Of a DNA stretch of 43,852 bases, positions 16,169 to 23,556 are shown piece by piece. This DNA comes from Fidelibacterota bacterium. GTDB taxonomy: Bacteria; Fidelibacterota; UBA8477; JABMPR01. Under the pieces are notes generated by a model. It was not told where the DNA came from. It worked only from the letters and a program-made list of their open reading frames with translations, and ran no database searches. The stretch is taken from contig JAERTG010000146.1 in assembly GCA_016845065.1 (NCBI GenBank), positions 1 to 43,852 of the forward strand, given 5' to 3'. A program made the position numbers and the translations under genes. How positions within the stretch are numbered: the stretch's first letter is position 1; each line of letters begins with the position of its first letter.

Positions 16169-19100
16169 ATGAATAAACTAATTGCATTGATCATAGTCAC
16201 CACCTCCTTGACCGCCATGGACATCACTGTTACAGATGTGCAACGGCAAAGTATGACTGTTGATATCGTCATCGGCTCCCCAGAGCTGTACGAATATGAG
16301 TTAGGGGCAGAAAATATCCAGCTCCCTTACTGGATGGATGCGAAATTTTCATATGATCCTGTCCAAGAGAAAATTTTTCCTGTTTTCACCATCCCCATTT
16401 TATTACCTCCTGATGGATCACTGCCAGAAATTGTGATTCTATATAGCCAATCAAATCCTGATATTCGGCTCGCAGATCAAGTTAAAAGCAATCTAATACA
16501 GGACGATATGGAACTGCCATCCATCGAGTCTTCACATGTCATTGATGTAATCCCAGCCGAGGATTTTCGTTCATTCAATACAGCCAGAATCCATATCATG
16601 CCCTATGCAGATGCAGGTCAGCGACTGGAACAAATTACTTTCAGCTTCAGCTTTGCGGAAAATCACCAAAATGGTCAGCGGCAGGATCTTGATCTCGTCT
16701 CTACTTACCTCAACTCTGATATGGCAACGAACTGGGCAAAAGGTAGTCAAAAAAGTTTAAAACGGGTTGCAAGTGCACTGCCCTCAGGTCAATGGTATCG
16801 ATTTCCAATCCACGAGATGGGGATCCAAAGAATAAAAGCAAGTTCTTTCACGGGCTCGCTCCCAGATTCAGACCCCCTTAGCTGGCAAGTGTATGCACCT
16901 TTTTATGAGGGTCGATCACTTCCATTTGAATTGAGTAATTCTGAGCCAAATCCTGAGAATCTGAGAGCAATTAGTGTGAAAACTCAGGGTCTTGATGATG
17001 GTGTAATGAGTGGTAATGACGAGATCCTTTTCTTCGCGCAAGCCTTGAATGGAAATTTTAAAAGCAATAGCTTCACTCATCTGTATGATACGGAGCGATA
17101 TTATTGGTTATGCGTTCCTGATGACGATACTCAGGCTGCTAACAATATCAGTGTTCTTGAGGGGTCAGCCACTACGGTTACAAACACAATCTCCTCCTAT
17201 GAAAAACGTATCTTTCATGAATCTGAACTCCATAATCAACTCCACTCGGGTGTGACCTGGGTTGGCGAAAAGCTTACAGGATCATCTGACCATTTTAGTC
17301 TGAACTTCACTGACGATTATCTGGATTTTGGTGCAGAAATACAATTTAATGCACTTATGGTTATTGATTATGACGCGGGAAATTATGCACATGCCCTCGA
17401 TGTAGAGTTAAATGGTGTGCCTTTTAATGTGAGTGATCGAACCGGATCGTACAGACAAATCATCCTCAGTGGGACTGCAGGTGAAAACATGATGAGAGAT
17501 GGCTCCAATACGCTAACCATTAGGTATACCAGTAATTCCAGCGCATCCATCATTTATCTCGATAGTCTGAGATTGATCTATGATCGGCAGCTTGCACCTT
17601 CAGCGGATTATTTATTTGGTATTGTTGATCTACCAAGCGGTGCAAACAAAATGATATTCCAGGACACATCGCCTTCTTTTCATTTGTGGGATATCACAGA
17701 TCCGACTGCAGTTCAGGAATGGCAAATTACTGACAATCAATTTGTTTCGACAGAAAGTGGTGTACGTGAGCTGATCGGCTATACCGATGACCAACCTGAA
17801 GATGTAGTGCTCACAGCCGCTCCCAATTTAGGTGAGCCAAAGCTTCGCCGCACAGACATGCAGGCAGACTACCTTATCATAACACCTTCAGTATTTGAGG
17901 ATGAAGCACTGAGAATAAAGACTTTGCGAGAAGAACAGGTCCCTGTTGAAGAGCAGCTTGATGTTGAAATTGTCTTTATTGATGATATTTATGATGAATT
18001 TTCTGCAGGATCTCTAGATCCTGCTGCTATTAAACATTTCTTACACTATGTTTACTTTAACTGGGCAGCTCCACAACTTAGGTATGTCTTATTTCTGGGT
18101 GATACCGATTATGATTACCGCAATATTACTGGTCAGAGCAAAATGATCATACCCACTTTTCAAAAAGATGGTACGACGGATGTAAATTCGTACTCCACAG
18201 ATGATCGATATACGCATATTGCATCAGGGGAATTTGATCGCCTACCAGATATCGCCATTGGAAGATTACCAGCGCAAACCAGTGATCAACTTCAGGTCAT
18301 GGTCGACAAGATTATCAGCTACGAACTGACACCTGAACCAGGAATATGGCGTAATTCGGTTACCCTGGTTGCAGATGACCCCCTGCGCCCCAGTCGCTCC
18401 AGAGTGGAATATGAGCATATCAGGGATACAGAAGGCCTGGCCAATCTTTTACCCGCCAGTATGCACGTGAACAAAGTTTATCTTACTGAGTATCCTGAGG
18501 TACAGGATCCTAACTCTCCCTATATTAAAAAGCCAAAAGCCCGGGATGCATTTCTGCAGCAACTCTACAATGGTACACTTCTGGTAAATTATTTGGGCCA
18601 TGGTTCCCCAACGGTATGGGCTCAGGAAGAAGTATTTACGGCCTCAGATCTTGGTCTTGTAAAAACAGGTATGCGACTCCCCTTCTGGATAGCAGGAACC
18701 TGCGATTGGGCAAAATATGACGATGTAAACTCATCATGTGTTCCTGAAGAACTCATGCTCATGGAAAGTAACGGAGCTGTTGGAATTCTATCCACAACCC
18801 GCAAAACATATGCAGTGTTTAATGAAATTCTATTATCCGACTTTTTTGATTTTCTATTTCCAGAAATTGATGCTGGTAGGTCATTGACAGTAGGTGATGC
18901 CGTCATGATGGCAAAAAATATTACTGCTGGTTCTGATCCAAATAATGAGAAATACATATTATTCTCTGATCCAGCCCTGCGTTTAGCCTCTCCAGTACGG
19001 AAGGGTCAAATCAATTCTGTCTCACCATCAGTTTTTAAAGCCATGGGTACGGTCAATTATGAAGGTGTAGCAGATACATCTCTTGCTGCGAATGCCAGAG

Positions 19101-20035
19101 CTGCTGTAACCGTTTTTGATACACCGACTCCGGTGACCAGATCTTTTTACAACAGTTACAACAACACAACCGCTACCATTTCATATGTTCTTCCCGGAAA
19201 ACGTATTTTTCGCGGTTTGATTTCCGTCGATGATGATGAATTCTCCGGAAGTTTCACACTACCAAAGGATATTAAGTATTCCGGGTCTGGCGGTATTCTT
19301 AGGGTTCAGTATTGGGACGATACAGGGTTAGATGGAAGCATCTACTTAGACACTCTGAAGTTCATGGGAACAGATTCCACAGCACTAGACAATACGGGTC
19401 CTGAAATTCTATTTATTTCTGACAATATGGTACTCCTGAATGGGGATCATTTTTCGGCCAACGAAGCACTGGAAATAGAGATCAGCGATGAACAAGGGAT
19501 TAATCTCACAGGAGTTGCGGGACACGGTATCACACTTGCTATAGATGAAGATTGGGAAAACGCCCTTGATGTCACTGAACTATTTGAATACGACCTGGAT
19601 CATTCCGACCTGGGGAGACTCTCCGCCTTCCTTTCTGAGATTCCACCCGGTGAGCATCTCATATCAGCTAAAGCCTGGGATAGTCAAAATAATCCCAGCG
19701 AGGCCAGTGTTCGTCTTGAGTTCTTCGCCGCCAATGATTTCCGGATTTACGATCTTTTCAATTTTCCTAATCCCATGCGAGATCAAACTGACGTTACCTA
19801 CATGCTTTCCCATTCAGCTGATGTCCAATATGCAATCTATACACTAGCTGGAAGGAAGATAATTTCTGATTCACAGGGCTTCCAAAACCAGGGTTTTAAC
19901 TCATTCCCCTGGGATGGTCGAGACCGTTTTGGAAATCAGTTAGCTAATGGAGTATATGTGCTGGTGTTAGAAGCTGATAGTGATGACTTCTCAGAGCCTG
20001 CTCAGAGTATGCAAAAAATTGTCATCACACGTTAA
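16169..20035 (+). CDS. porU: Type IX secretion system sortase PorU (gingipain-family C25 peptidase)
   Basis: A 1288-residue exported protein with a short signal peptide (about residues 1-16). The central catalytic domain is of the C25/gingipain family: the His in LVNYLGHG is His811 and the Cys in AGTCDWAKYDD is Cys845, with PorU-typical flanks (TVWAQEEVF, PEELMLMESNGAVGILSTTR). FLGDTDYDYR precedes them. PorU removes the C-terminal signal of T9SS cargo at the cell surface and attaches anionic lipopolysaccharide. The last ~90 residues are a FlgD-like/type A sorting domain (LFNFPNPMRDQTDVTYML, WDGRDRFGNQLANGVYVL), so PorU itself is T9SS cargo, as known in Porphyromonas. Its stop overlaps the Maf start by one base. 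The neighbouring PorV gene usual in Bacteroidota is absent here. The gene implies that the genome carries a T9SS. Confidence 0.92.
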   Translation: MNKLIALIIVTTSLTAMDITVTDVQRQSMTVDIVIGSPELYEYELGAENIQLPYWMDAKFSYDPVQEKIFPVFTIPILLPPDGSLPEIVILYSQSNPDIRLADQVKSNLIQDDMELPSIESSHVIDVIPAEDFRSFNTARIHIMPYADAGQRLEQITFSFSFAENHQNGQRQDLDLVSTYLNSDMATNWAKGSQKSLKRVASALPSGQWYRFPIHEMGIQRIKASSFTGSLPDSDPLSWQVYAPFYEGRSLPFELSNSEPNPENLRAISVKTQGLDDGVMSGNDEILFFAQALNGNFKSNSFTHLYDTERYYWLCVPDDDTQAANNISVLEGSATTVTNTISSYEKRIFHESELHNQLHSGVTWVGEKLTGSSDHFSLNFTDDYLDFGAEIQFNALMVIDYDAGNYAHALDVELNGVPFNVSDRTGSYRQIILSGTAGENMMRDGSNTLTIRYTSNSSASIIYLDSLRLIYDRQLAPSADYLFGIVDLPSGANKMIFQDTSPSFHLWDITDPTAVQEWQITDNQFVSTESGVRELIGYTDDQPEDVVLTAAPNLGEPKLRRTDMQADYLIITPSVFEDEALRIKTLREEQVPVEEQLDVEIVFIDDIYDEFSAGSLDPAAIKHFLHYVYFNWAAPQLRYVLFLGDTDYDYRNITGQSKMIIPTFQKDGTTDVNSYSTDDRYTHIASGEFDRLPDIAIGRLPAQTSDQLQVMVDKIISYELTPEPGIWRNSVTLVADDPLRPSRSRVEYEHIRDTEGLANLLPASMHVNKVYLTEYPEVQDPNSPYIKKPKARDAFLQQLYNGTLLVNYLGHGSPTVWAQEEVFTASDLGLVKTGMRLPFWIAGTCDWAKYDDVNSSCVPEELMLMESNGAVGILSTTRKTYAVFNEILLSDFFDFLFPEIDAGRSLTVGDAVMMAKNITAGSDPNNEKYILFSDPALRLASPVRKGQINSVSPSVFKAMGTVNYEGVADTSLAANARAAVTVFDTPTPVTRSFYNSYNNTTATISYVLPGKRIFRGLISVDDDEFSGSFTLPKDIKYSGSGGILRVQYWDDTGLDGSIYLDTLKFMGTDSTALDNTGPEILFISDNMVLLNGDHFSANEALEIEISDEQGINLTGVAGHGITLAIDEDWENALDVTELFEYDLDHSDLGRLSAFLSEIPPGEHLISAKAWDSQNNPSEASVRLEFFAANDFRIYDLFNFPNPMRDQTDVTYMLSHSADVQYAIYTLAGRKIISDSQGFQNQGFNSFPWDGRDRFGNQLANGVYVLVLEADSDDFSEPAQSMQKIVITR

Positions 20036-20628
20036 TGTCTGCAACTCAACTCATTTTAGCCAGCGCGTCTCCACGTAGAAAGCAACTCCTCGAGCAAATT
20101 GGACATTCATTCGAGGTCATCCCCAGTCATGTGGATGAACCTGCTTATAGTGGTCATGACCCAGCACTATACGCCTCAAGTCTAGCCAATCTGAAAGCCG
20201 GAGAGATATCTAAAAAATACCCAGAAGCTCTTGTAGTTGGCGCTGACACAATAGTGGTAATCGGTGATGAGGTGCTGGGCAAGCCTGAAAGCGCTGTGGA
20301 TGCCAGTAAAATGCTTAATCAGCTTTCTGGAAGAAATCATCAGGTAATCACTGCCTATAGTTTTCATTTGAAGGTTTTAGGTGTTAATCAAGTACACCAC
20401 GTGCTGACCCAGGTTCACTTCAAGCGACTCCGTCAGGATGCTATAGATCGTTACATAGAATCCAGAGCCCCATTTGATAAAGCTGGTGCATATGGTATAC
20501 AGGATTACTCCAGTGTCTTTGTGGATCGCATTGAAGGTTGTTTTTACAATGTAGTGGGTTTACCACTCCCGGATTTTAATGAAAACTTAAACCAGCTTCT
20601 CAGCCTCCATACCATCACCCTTAAATAA
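20035..20628 (+). CDS. maf: Maf-family nucleoside triphosphate pyrophosphatase
   Basis: A 197-residue protein with the Maf signatures LASASPRRKQLLEQIG (residues 7-22), VVGADTIVVIGDEVLGKP and FDKAGAYGIQDYSSVFVDRI, ending with the YNVVGLPL motif. Maf proteins hydrolyse dTTP, UTP or modified nucleotides to monophosphates and are linked to arrest of septum formation in Bacillus. The ATG is inside the porU stop (TAATG), so it is translated by coupling. It is the last clearly linked gene before the rodZ-like gene and the dcw cluster, which fits a division-related role. The arrangement of substrate-pocket residues suggests the YhdE (dTTP/UTP) type, but I would not insist. Confidence 0.92.
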   Translation: MSATQLILASASPRRKQLLEQIGHSFEVIPSHVDEPAYSGHDPALYASSLANLKAGEISKKYPEALVVGADTIVVIGDEVLGKPESAVDASKMLNQLSGRNHQVITAYSFHLKVLGVNQVHHVLTQVHFKRLRQDAIDRYIESRAPFDKAGAYGIQDYSSVFVDRIEGCFYNVVGLPLPDFNENLNQLLSLHTITLK

Positions 20629-20661
20629 AACTTAATCGGGCCACCTTTACCCTGATGCTCC

Positions 20662-20736
20662 ATGCATAAAAGCCAGCTCTGCGCTTTCTGCGGTCTTGAT
20701 TTACGAGGAAAAATACTTAAACTCATCAGCACTTAG
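20662..20736 (+). CDS. Possible 24-residue zinc-ribbon-like mini-protein
   Basis: ATG 20662 to TAG 20734-20736 gives MHKSQLCAFCGLDLRGKILK then LIST. The CAFCG pair is the typical half of a zinc ribbon. No ribosome binding site is clear and the ORF is short enough to arise by chance. It lies in the 123-base gap between maf and the rodZ-like gene. Confidence 0.2.
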   Translation: MHKSQLCAFCGLDLRGKILKLIST

Positions 20737-20751
20737 CGAAGAGGAATAATC

Positions 20752-21546
20752 GTGGCATTTCATGAGGACTTAAGAAACCATCGTCTGAAAAAGGGACTTA
20801 TCCTGGAGGAGATCTCCGAGGATATCAAAATCAACGTTCGTATTCTGCAGGCACTTGAACAGGGTGATTATCATATTCTCCCTGTACCCTATGTCAGATT
20901 GTTTATGAAGGCATATGCCCAGGCCATCGACTATCCAGTTGAGGATATATTACGTGGTCTCGAAAATGAACTCAAGTTGACAGGCGAACAGGGAATCTCT
21001 GGCAACATTTCTGCCGATCCAGGTGCCTCACCTGATATGAGTGGAGCAACCCTTTCTGAAGCACAGAACCTTCTTGAAATGGAAAAAGGTTCCCAAAGTA
21101 ATCTGTTCCGGTTAGCCGGTGTGGTTATTGTCATGATTATTGTAATCATCGTTGGAAAAAGCCTACTGGAACCTGAAAGCCCAGTGGAAACCAAATCTTT
21201 ATCTTCCCTGTTACCCCCTATGAATCTAACTGAGAGTTTGGAATCAATGAGTATTTCAGATTCACTTCTTTCTGCCAATTCAGACAGCTTAACTGTAACA
21301 TCAACTGATTTTTTATCTATCATCCGAAATGATGGTCAATTATTGTCTGACACATTATTCCAGGAGCCAGGTCTTTCACTGAACATACTCCTTTCTGACT
21401 CCACGGAGCTAAAAATTTATCCCGGTGAAGCCGCCTTACTTTCAGTAAACGGGGATACGCTGCCAGGGTCACCATTCAGTAATTCGTGGATTGTTGTAAC
21501 TGCAGATTCAACCGGTGGTCAGCTCCAAACCTATCCTACTTTATAG
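20752..21546 (+). CDS. RodZ-like cytoskeletal/shape protein
   Basis: A 264-residue protein. Residues about 3-70 form the RodZ-type helix-turn-helix (HTH_25: LRNHRLKKGLILEEISED, RILQALEQGDY, PVPYVRLFMKAYAQ), which binds MreB in RodZ rather than DNA. A linker of about 50 residues is followed by one membrane helix at about 120-136 (LAGVVIVMIIVIIVG). A Ser/Leu-rich outer segment leads to a small beta domain at about 200-260 (STELKIYPGEAALLSVNGD), similar to DUF4115. RodZ couples MreB filaments to wall synthesis. The GTG start at 20752 is preceded by AGAGGAA. It directly precedes the dcw regulatory gap, so shape and division genes sit side by side. The symbol is withheld because the family is broad. 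Confidence 0.78.
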   Translation: MAFHEDLRNHRLKKGLILEEISEDIKINVRILQALEQGDYHILPVPYVRLFMKAYAQAIDYPVEDILRGLENELKLTGEQGISGNISADPGASPDMSGATLSEAQNLLEMEKGSQSNLFRLAGVVIVMIIVIIVGKSLLEPESPVETKSLSSLLPPMNLTESLESMSISDSLLSANSDSLTVTSTDFLSIIRNDGQLLSDTLFQEPGLSLNILLSDSTELKIYPGEAALLSVNGDTLPGSPFSNSWIVVTADSTGGQLQTYPTL

Positions 21547-21596
21547 CTTGCTTCACAGATAGTTAGTAATTTTTCACTCCTAAATAGGGGTGATCG

Positions 21597-21621
21597 GTGG
21601 GTTTTTAACCCACAACCCACC
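21597..21621. repeat. GTGGGTT hairpin with a second alternative right arm
   Basis: GTGGGTT (21597-21603), loop TTT, AACCCAC (21607-21613) form a perfect stem, and AACCCACC follows at once (21614-21621) as another copy of the right arm. The core TGGGT/ACCCA is the same word as in the array beside mraZ. There is no T run after it, so it is not a normal terminator. Confidence 0.5.
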
Positions 21622-21647
21622 CACAATCTTCCAGCACCATGATTTAT

Positions 21648-21665
21648 TAATGATAACCATCATTA
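21648..21665. repeat. Inverted repeat TAATGAT-AACC-ATCATTA
   Basis: A perfect 7-bp inverted repeat with a 4-bp spacer in an AT-rich stretch. The half-sites resemble Fur-box halves (AATGAT/ATCATT), but the spacer is longer than the usual one base, so a Fur site is not claimed. It could be a regulator site of the dcw promoter region. Confidence 0.35.
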
Positions 21666-21791
21666 TCTATATTATTGTTAATCATATGTTTATAGGCTAT
21701 TAGACTAATATAATTTATCCTCTAAAAACTCATCTCCCTCACATTCCCCTCCCAAGGATATCCTAATTTTTTACTATTTTTTCTTGATTTG

Positions 21792-21827
21792 TGGGTTGTT
21801 TTCCCTAACTTGTGGTTAATAGTGGGT
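21792..21827 (+). promoter_or_regulatory. Candidate MraZ operator (TGGGT-type direct repeats)
   Basis: TGGGT at 21792-21796, TGGTT at 21813-21817 and TGGGT at 21823-21827. The last two are exactly 10 bases apart, and the first lies 21 bases upstream of the second, as if one box in the series had decayed. MraZ of E. coli represses its own operon through TGGGN repeats with five-base spacers. The array ends 34 bases before the mraZ ATG, the expected place for such an operator. Confidence 0.6.
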
Positions 21828-21861
21828 AATTATCCCTGCTATATAAAAGCTGAAACGGGAA

Positions 21862-22323
21862 ATGGGAACTAAAACATTTACAGGCGAATTTCGTTATTCA
21901 ATTGATGCAAAAGGTCGATTAAATATTCCTGCGAAATTTCGCAAAGCGTTACCGGAGACAAGTGAGGACACCTTCGTGGTTACACGTGGTGAGGAAGAGA
22001 ATATCGCAGTATACTCACTTGACAAATGGCGCGAGAAGGAGCAAGAGTTACTAACGCTTTCTTCAAAACTTCGAGCACACAGAGCCTACAAGCGACAGGC
22101 TACTCGATTTGCCACTCCCCTGAAATTCGATAGTCAGGGTCGCGTTGCGATACCTGCCAACCTCCTGCAGCATGCTGGAGTGGACAAAGACGTCGTGATT
22201 ATTGGGATGATCGACGAAATCGAAATCTGGGATCCGGAAATTCTCAAACGCTATGAGGAGACTGAGTTCCAACTTGATGCTGAGGATATTGAAGCCATTG
22301 ACAAGTACACTCGATCATCGTGA
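21862..22323 (+). CDS. mraZ: Transcriptional regulator MraZ
   Basis: A 153-residue protein with two SpoVT/AbrB-type domains, each with its DxxGRxxxP-type motif: SIDAKGRLNIPAKFR at about residues 14-28 and FDSQGRVAIPANL at about 91-103. MraZ forms a ring and represses the dcw cluster by binding repeats in its own promoter, and candidate repeats lie just upstream. It is the first gene of the cluster, as usual. Its TGA overlaps the GTG start of rsmH by four bases. The ribosome binding site (GGGAA) is weak and very close to the ATG. Confidence 0.95.
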   Translation: MGTKTFTGEFRYSIDAKGRLNIPAKFRKALPETSEDTFVVTRGEEENIAVYSLDKWREKEQELLTLSSKLRAHRAYKRQATRFATPLKFDSQGRVAIPANLLQHAGVDKDVVIIGMIDEIEIWDPEILKRYEETEFQLDAEDIEAIDKYTRSS

Positions 22324-23270
22324 ATCAGTTGATTCAGCCGAAATTTCGTCACACGCCTGTACTGGTGGACGAGGTTTGCGCGCTGATGATAAACGAGCGT
22401 TCGGGAATATACATAGATGGCACCTTCGGTCTCGGTGGACACTCCAAAGCAATATCTTCACTGTTAAATGCTGATGCTACACTGATCGGTATCGATCAGG
22501 ATGAATCCGCCCTCGCACAATTCGACACTTCCCTAATTAAGCAGACTCTGCACCTGAGGTGCACAAACTTTGAGAATTTGGATCAGGTACTAGACGACCT
22601 GAAACTCACGCAAGTCCACGGGATCCTTTTAGATCTCGGATTGAACTCCTTTTCCCTGGATGACCCAGAAAGAGGATTCGCCTTTAGTCTTGATGGCCCC
22701 CTGGATATGCGCTTTGACAGATCAAATGAGTTCACAGCTGAAACGGTTATTAATGAATACTCGCAAGAACAGCTTGCAGACATCATGTACCGGTATGGTG
22801 AGGAAAGGAACAGTCGCAGGATAGCGCGAAAAATAGTGGATATGCGTAGCAATAAGAGATTAACACAAATTGATGAGCTCCGTGAAGCGGTTGCTGGCTG
22901 TGTGGATCCGCGGTTCCGCAATAAATCACTGGCACGCGTGTTTCAGGCCTTCAGGATGGAAGTTAATCGTGAAATGGAAGTTTTGGAGACGGTCCTGAAC
23001 ACCGCAATTCAAGTTTTAGCTCCAGGCGGACGTCTCGCTGTCATCTCCTACCACTCCCTGGAAGATCGTATGGTTAAAAACCATTTTCGTGATCTTTCTC
23101 AGGATATCCCACGACAACCAGGTATGCGGGATGATGAAGTCAAAATCCCCGTCCTTAAACGCATTTCTGGTAAGCCTGTCATAGCAACACAGGAAGAATC
23201 TGAAGCCAATCCTCGGTCACGGAGTGCGAAACTGAGAGTTGCTGAAAGGACTTTGCATGCGACAGACTGA
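22320..23270 (+). CDS. rsmH: 16S rRNA (cytosine-1402 N4)-methyltransferase RsmH (MraW)
   Basis: A 316-residue protein with the RsmH signatures: HTPVLVDEVC near the start, the SAM-binding loop IDGTFGLGGHSKAI at about residues 37-50, GIDQDESAL, GILLDLGLNSFSLDDPERGF and the late motif ISYHSLEDRMVKNHF. It methylates C1402 of 16S rRNA on N4, fine-tuning decoding. It starts with GTG overlapping the mraZ stop (GTGA) and overlaps ftsL by 14 bases. Length and motif order are normal. Confidence 0.96.
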   Translation: MNQLIQPKFRHTPVLVDEVCALMINERSGIYIDGTFGLGGHSKAISSLLNADATLIGIDQDESALAQFDTSLIKQTLHLRCTNFENLDQVLDDLKLTQVHGILLDLGLNSFSLDDPERGFAFSLDGPLDMRFDRSNEFTAETVINEYSQEQLADIMYRYGEERNSRRIARKIVDMRSNKRLTQIDELREAVAGCVDPRFRNKSLARVFQAFRMEVNREMEVLETVLNTAIQVLAPGGRLAVISYHSLEDRMVKNHFRDLSQDIPRQPGMRDDEVKIPVLKRISGKPVIATQEESEANPRSRSAKLRVAERTLHATD

Positions 23271-23556
23271 GACCCGTAGCGAAATCCTTAAAACGATTCT
23301 GTACATAGGAATGATACCTGTTGTCGCCGGTTTACTATTTCTATACATATGGCTTGGTGAAGAGGTTAGGGCAGGCGAACTGAAACTGGATTCACTCCGA
23401 AACCGCGAAATCAAATTACGTGGTGAATACAATTTGGTCCAGAGCGAACGAAACCGTCTTCACCGTCCAGACAAACTATCAAAACTCGCCCGGGAAAAGC
23501 TGGGTCTCATTCAGCCAGATCCTGAAACACGCGAAGTTAGGGTCAAGCTCAAATGA
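23257..23556 (+). CDS. ftsL: Cell division protein FtsL
   Basis: A 99-residue bitopic protein: a short cytoplasmic tail, a membrane helix at about residues 14-38 (ILYIGMIPVVAGLLFLYIWL) and a periplasmic coiled coil (RNREIKLRGEYNLVQSERNR), ending in a basic and polar tail after KLAREKLGLIQPD. FtsL sequences are poorly conserved; position between rsmH and ftsI plus topology make the call. FtsL with FtsB and FtsQ activates FtsWI at the septum. I start at ATG 23257, with AAGGA seven bases upstream, rather than the upstream TTG. The ATGA overlap with ftsI indicates coupling. No ftsB-like gene is visible nearby. Confidence 0.85.
   Translation: MRQTETRSEILKTILYIGMIPVVAGLLFLYIWLGEEVRAGELKLDSLRNREIKLRGEYNLVQSERNRLHRPDKLSKLAREKLGLIQPDPETREVRVKLK

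Larger units (their letters stand above)
21547..21861. other. Regulatory gap between the rodZ-like gene and mraZ
   Basis: A 315-base AT-rich stretch without a gene. It holds the GTGGG hairpin at 21597-21621, an inverted repeat at 21648-21665 and the TGGGT-box array at 21792-21827, all listed separately. TATATAAAA at 21840-21848 could be a -10 element of the dcw promoter, with TTAATA 18 bases upstream; that would give a very short leader, so the call is weak. No rho-independent terminator follows the rodZ-like gene. Confidence 0.6.

Noticed and set aside
21648..21665. Fur box before mraZ
   Set aside because: The half-sites fit but the four-base spacer does not match the usual one-base spacing, so only an inverted repeat is reported.
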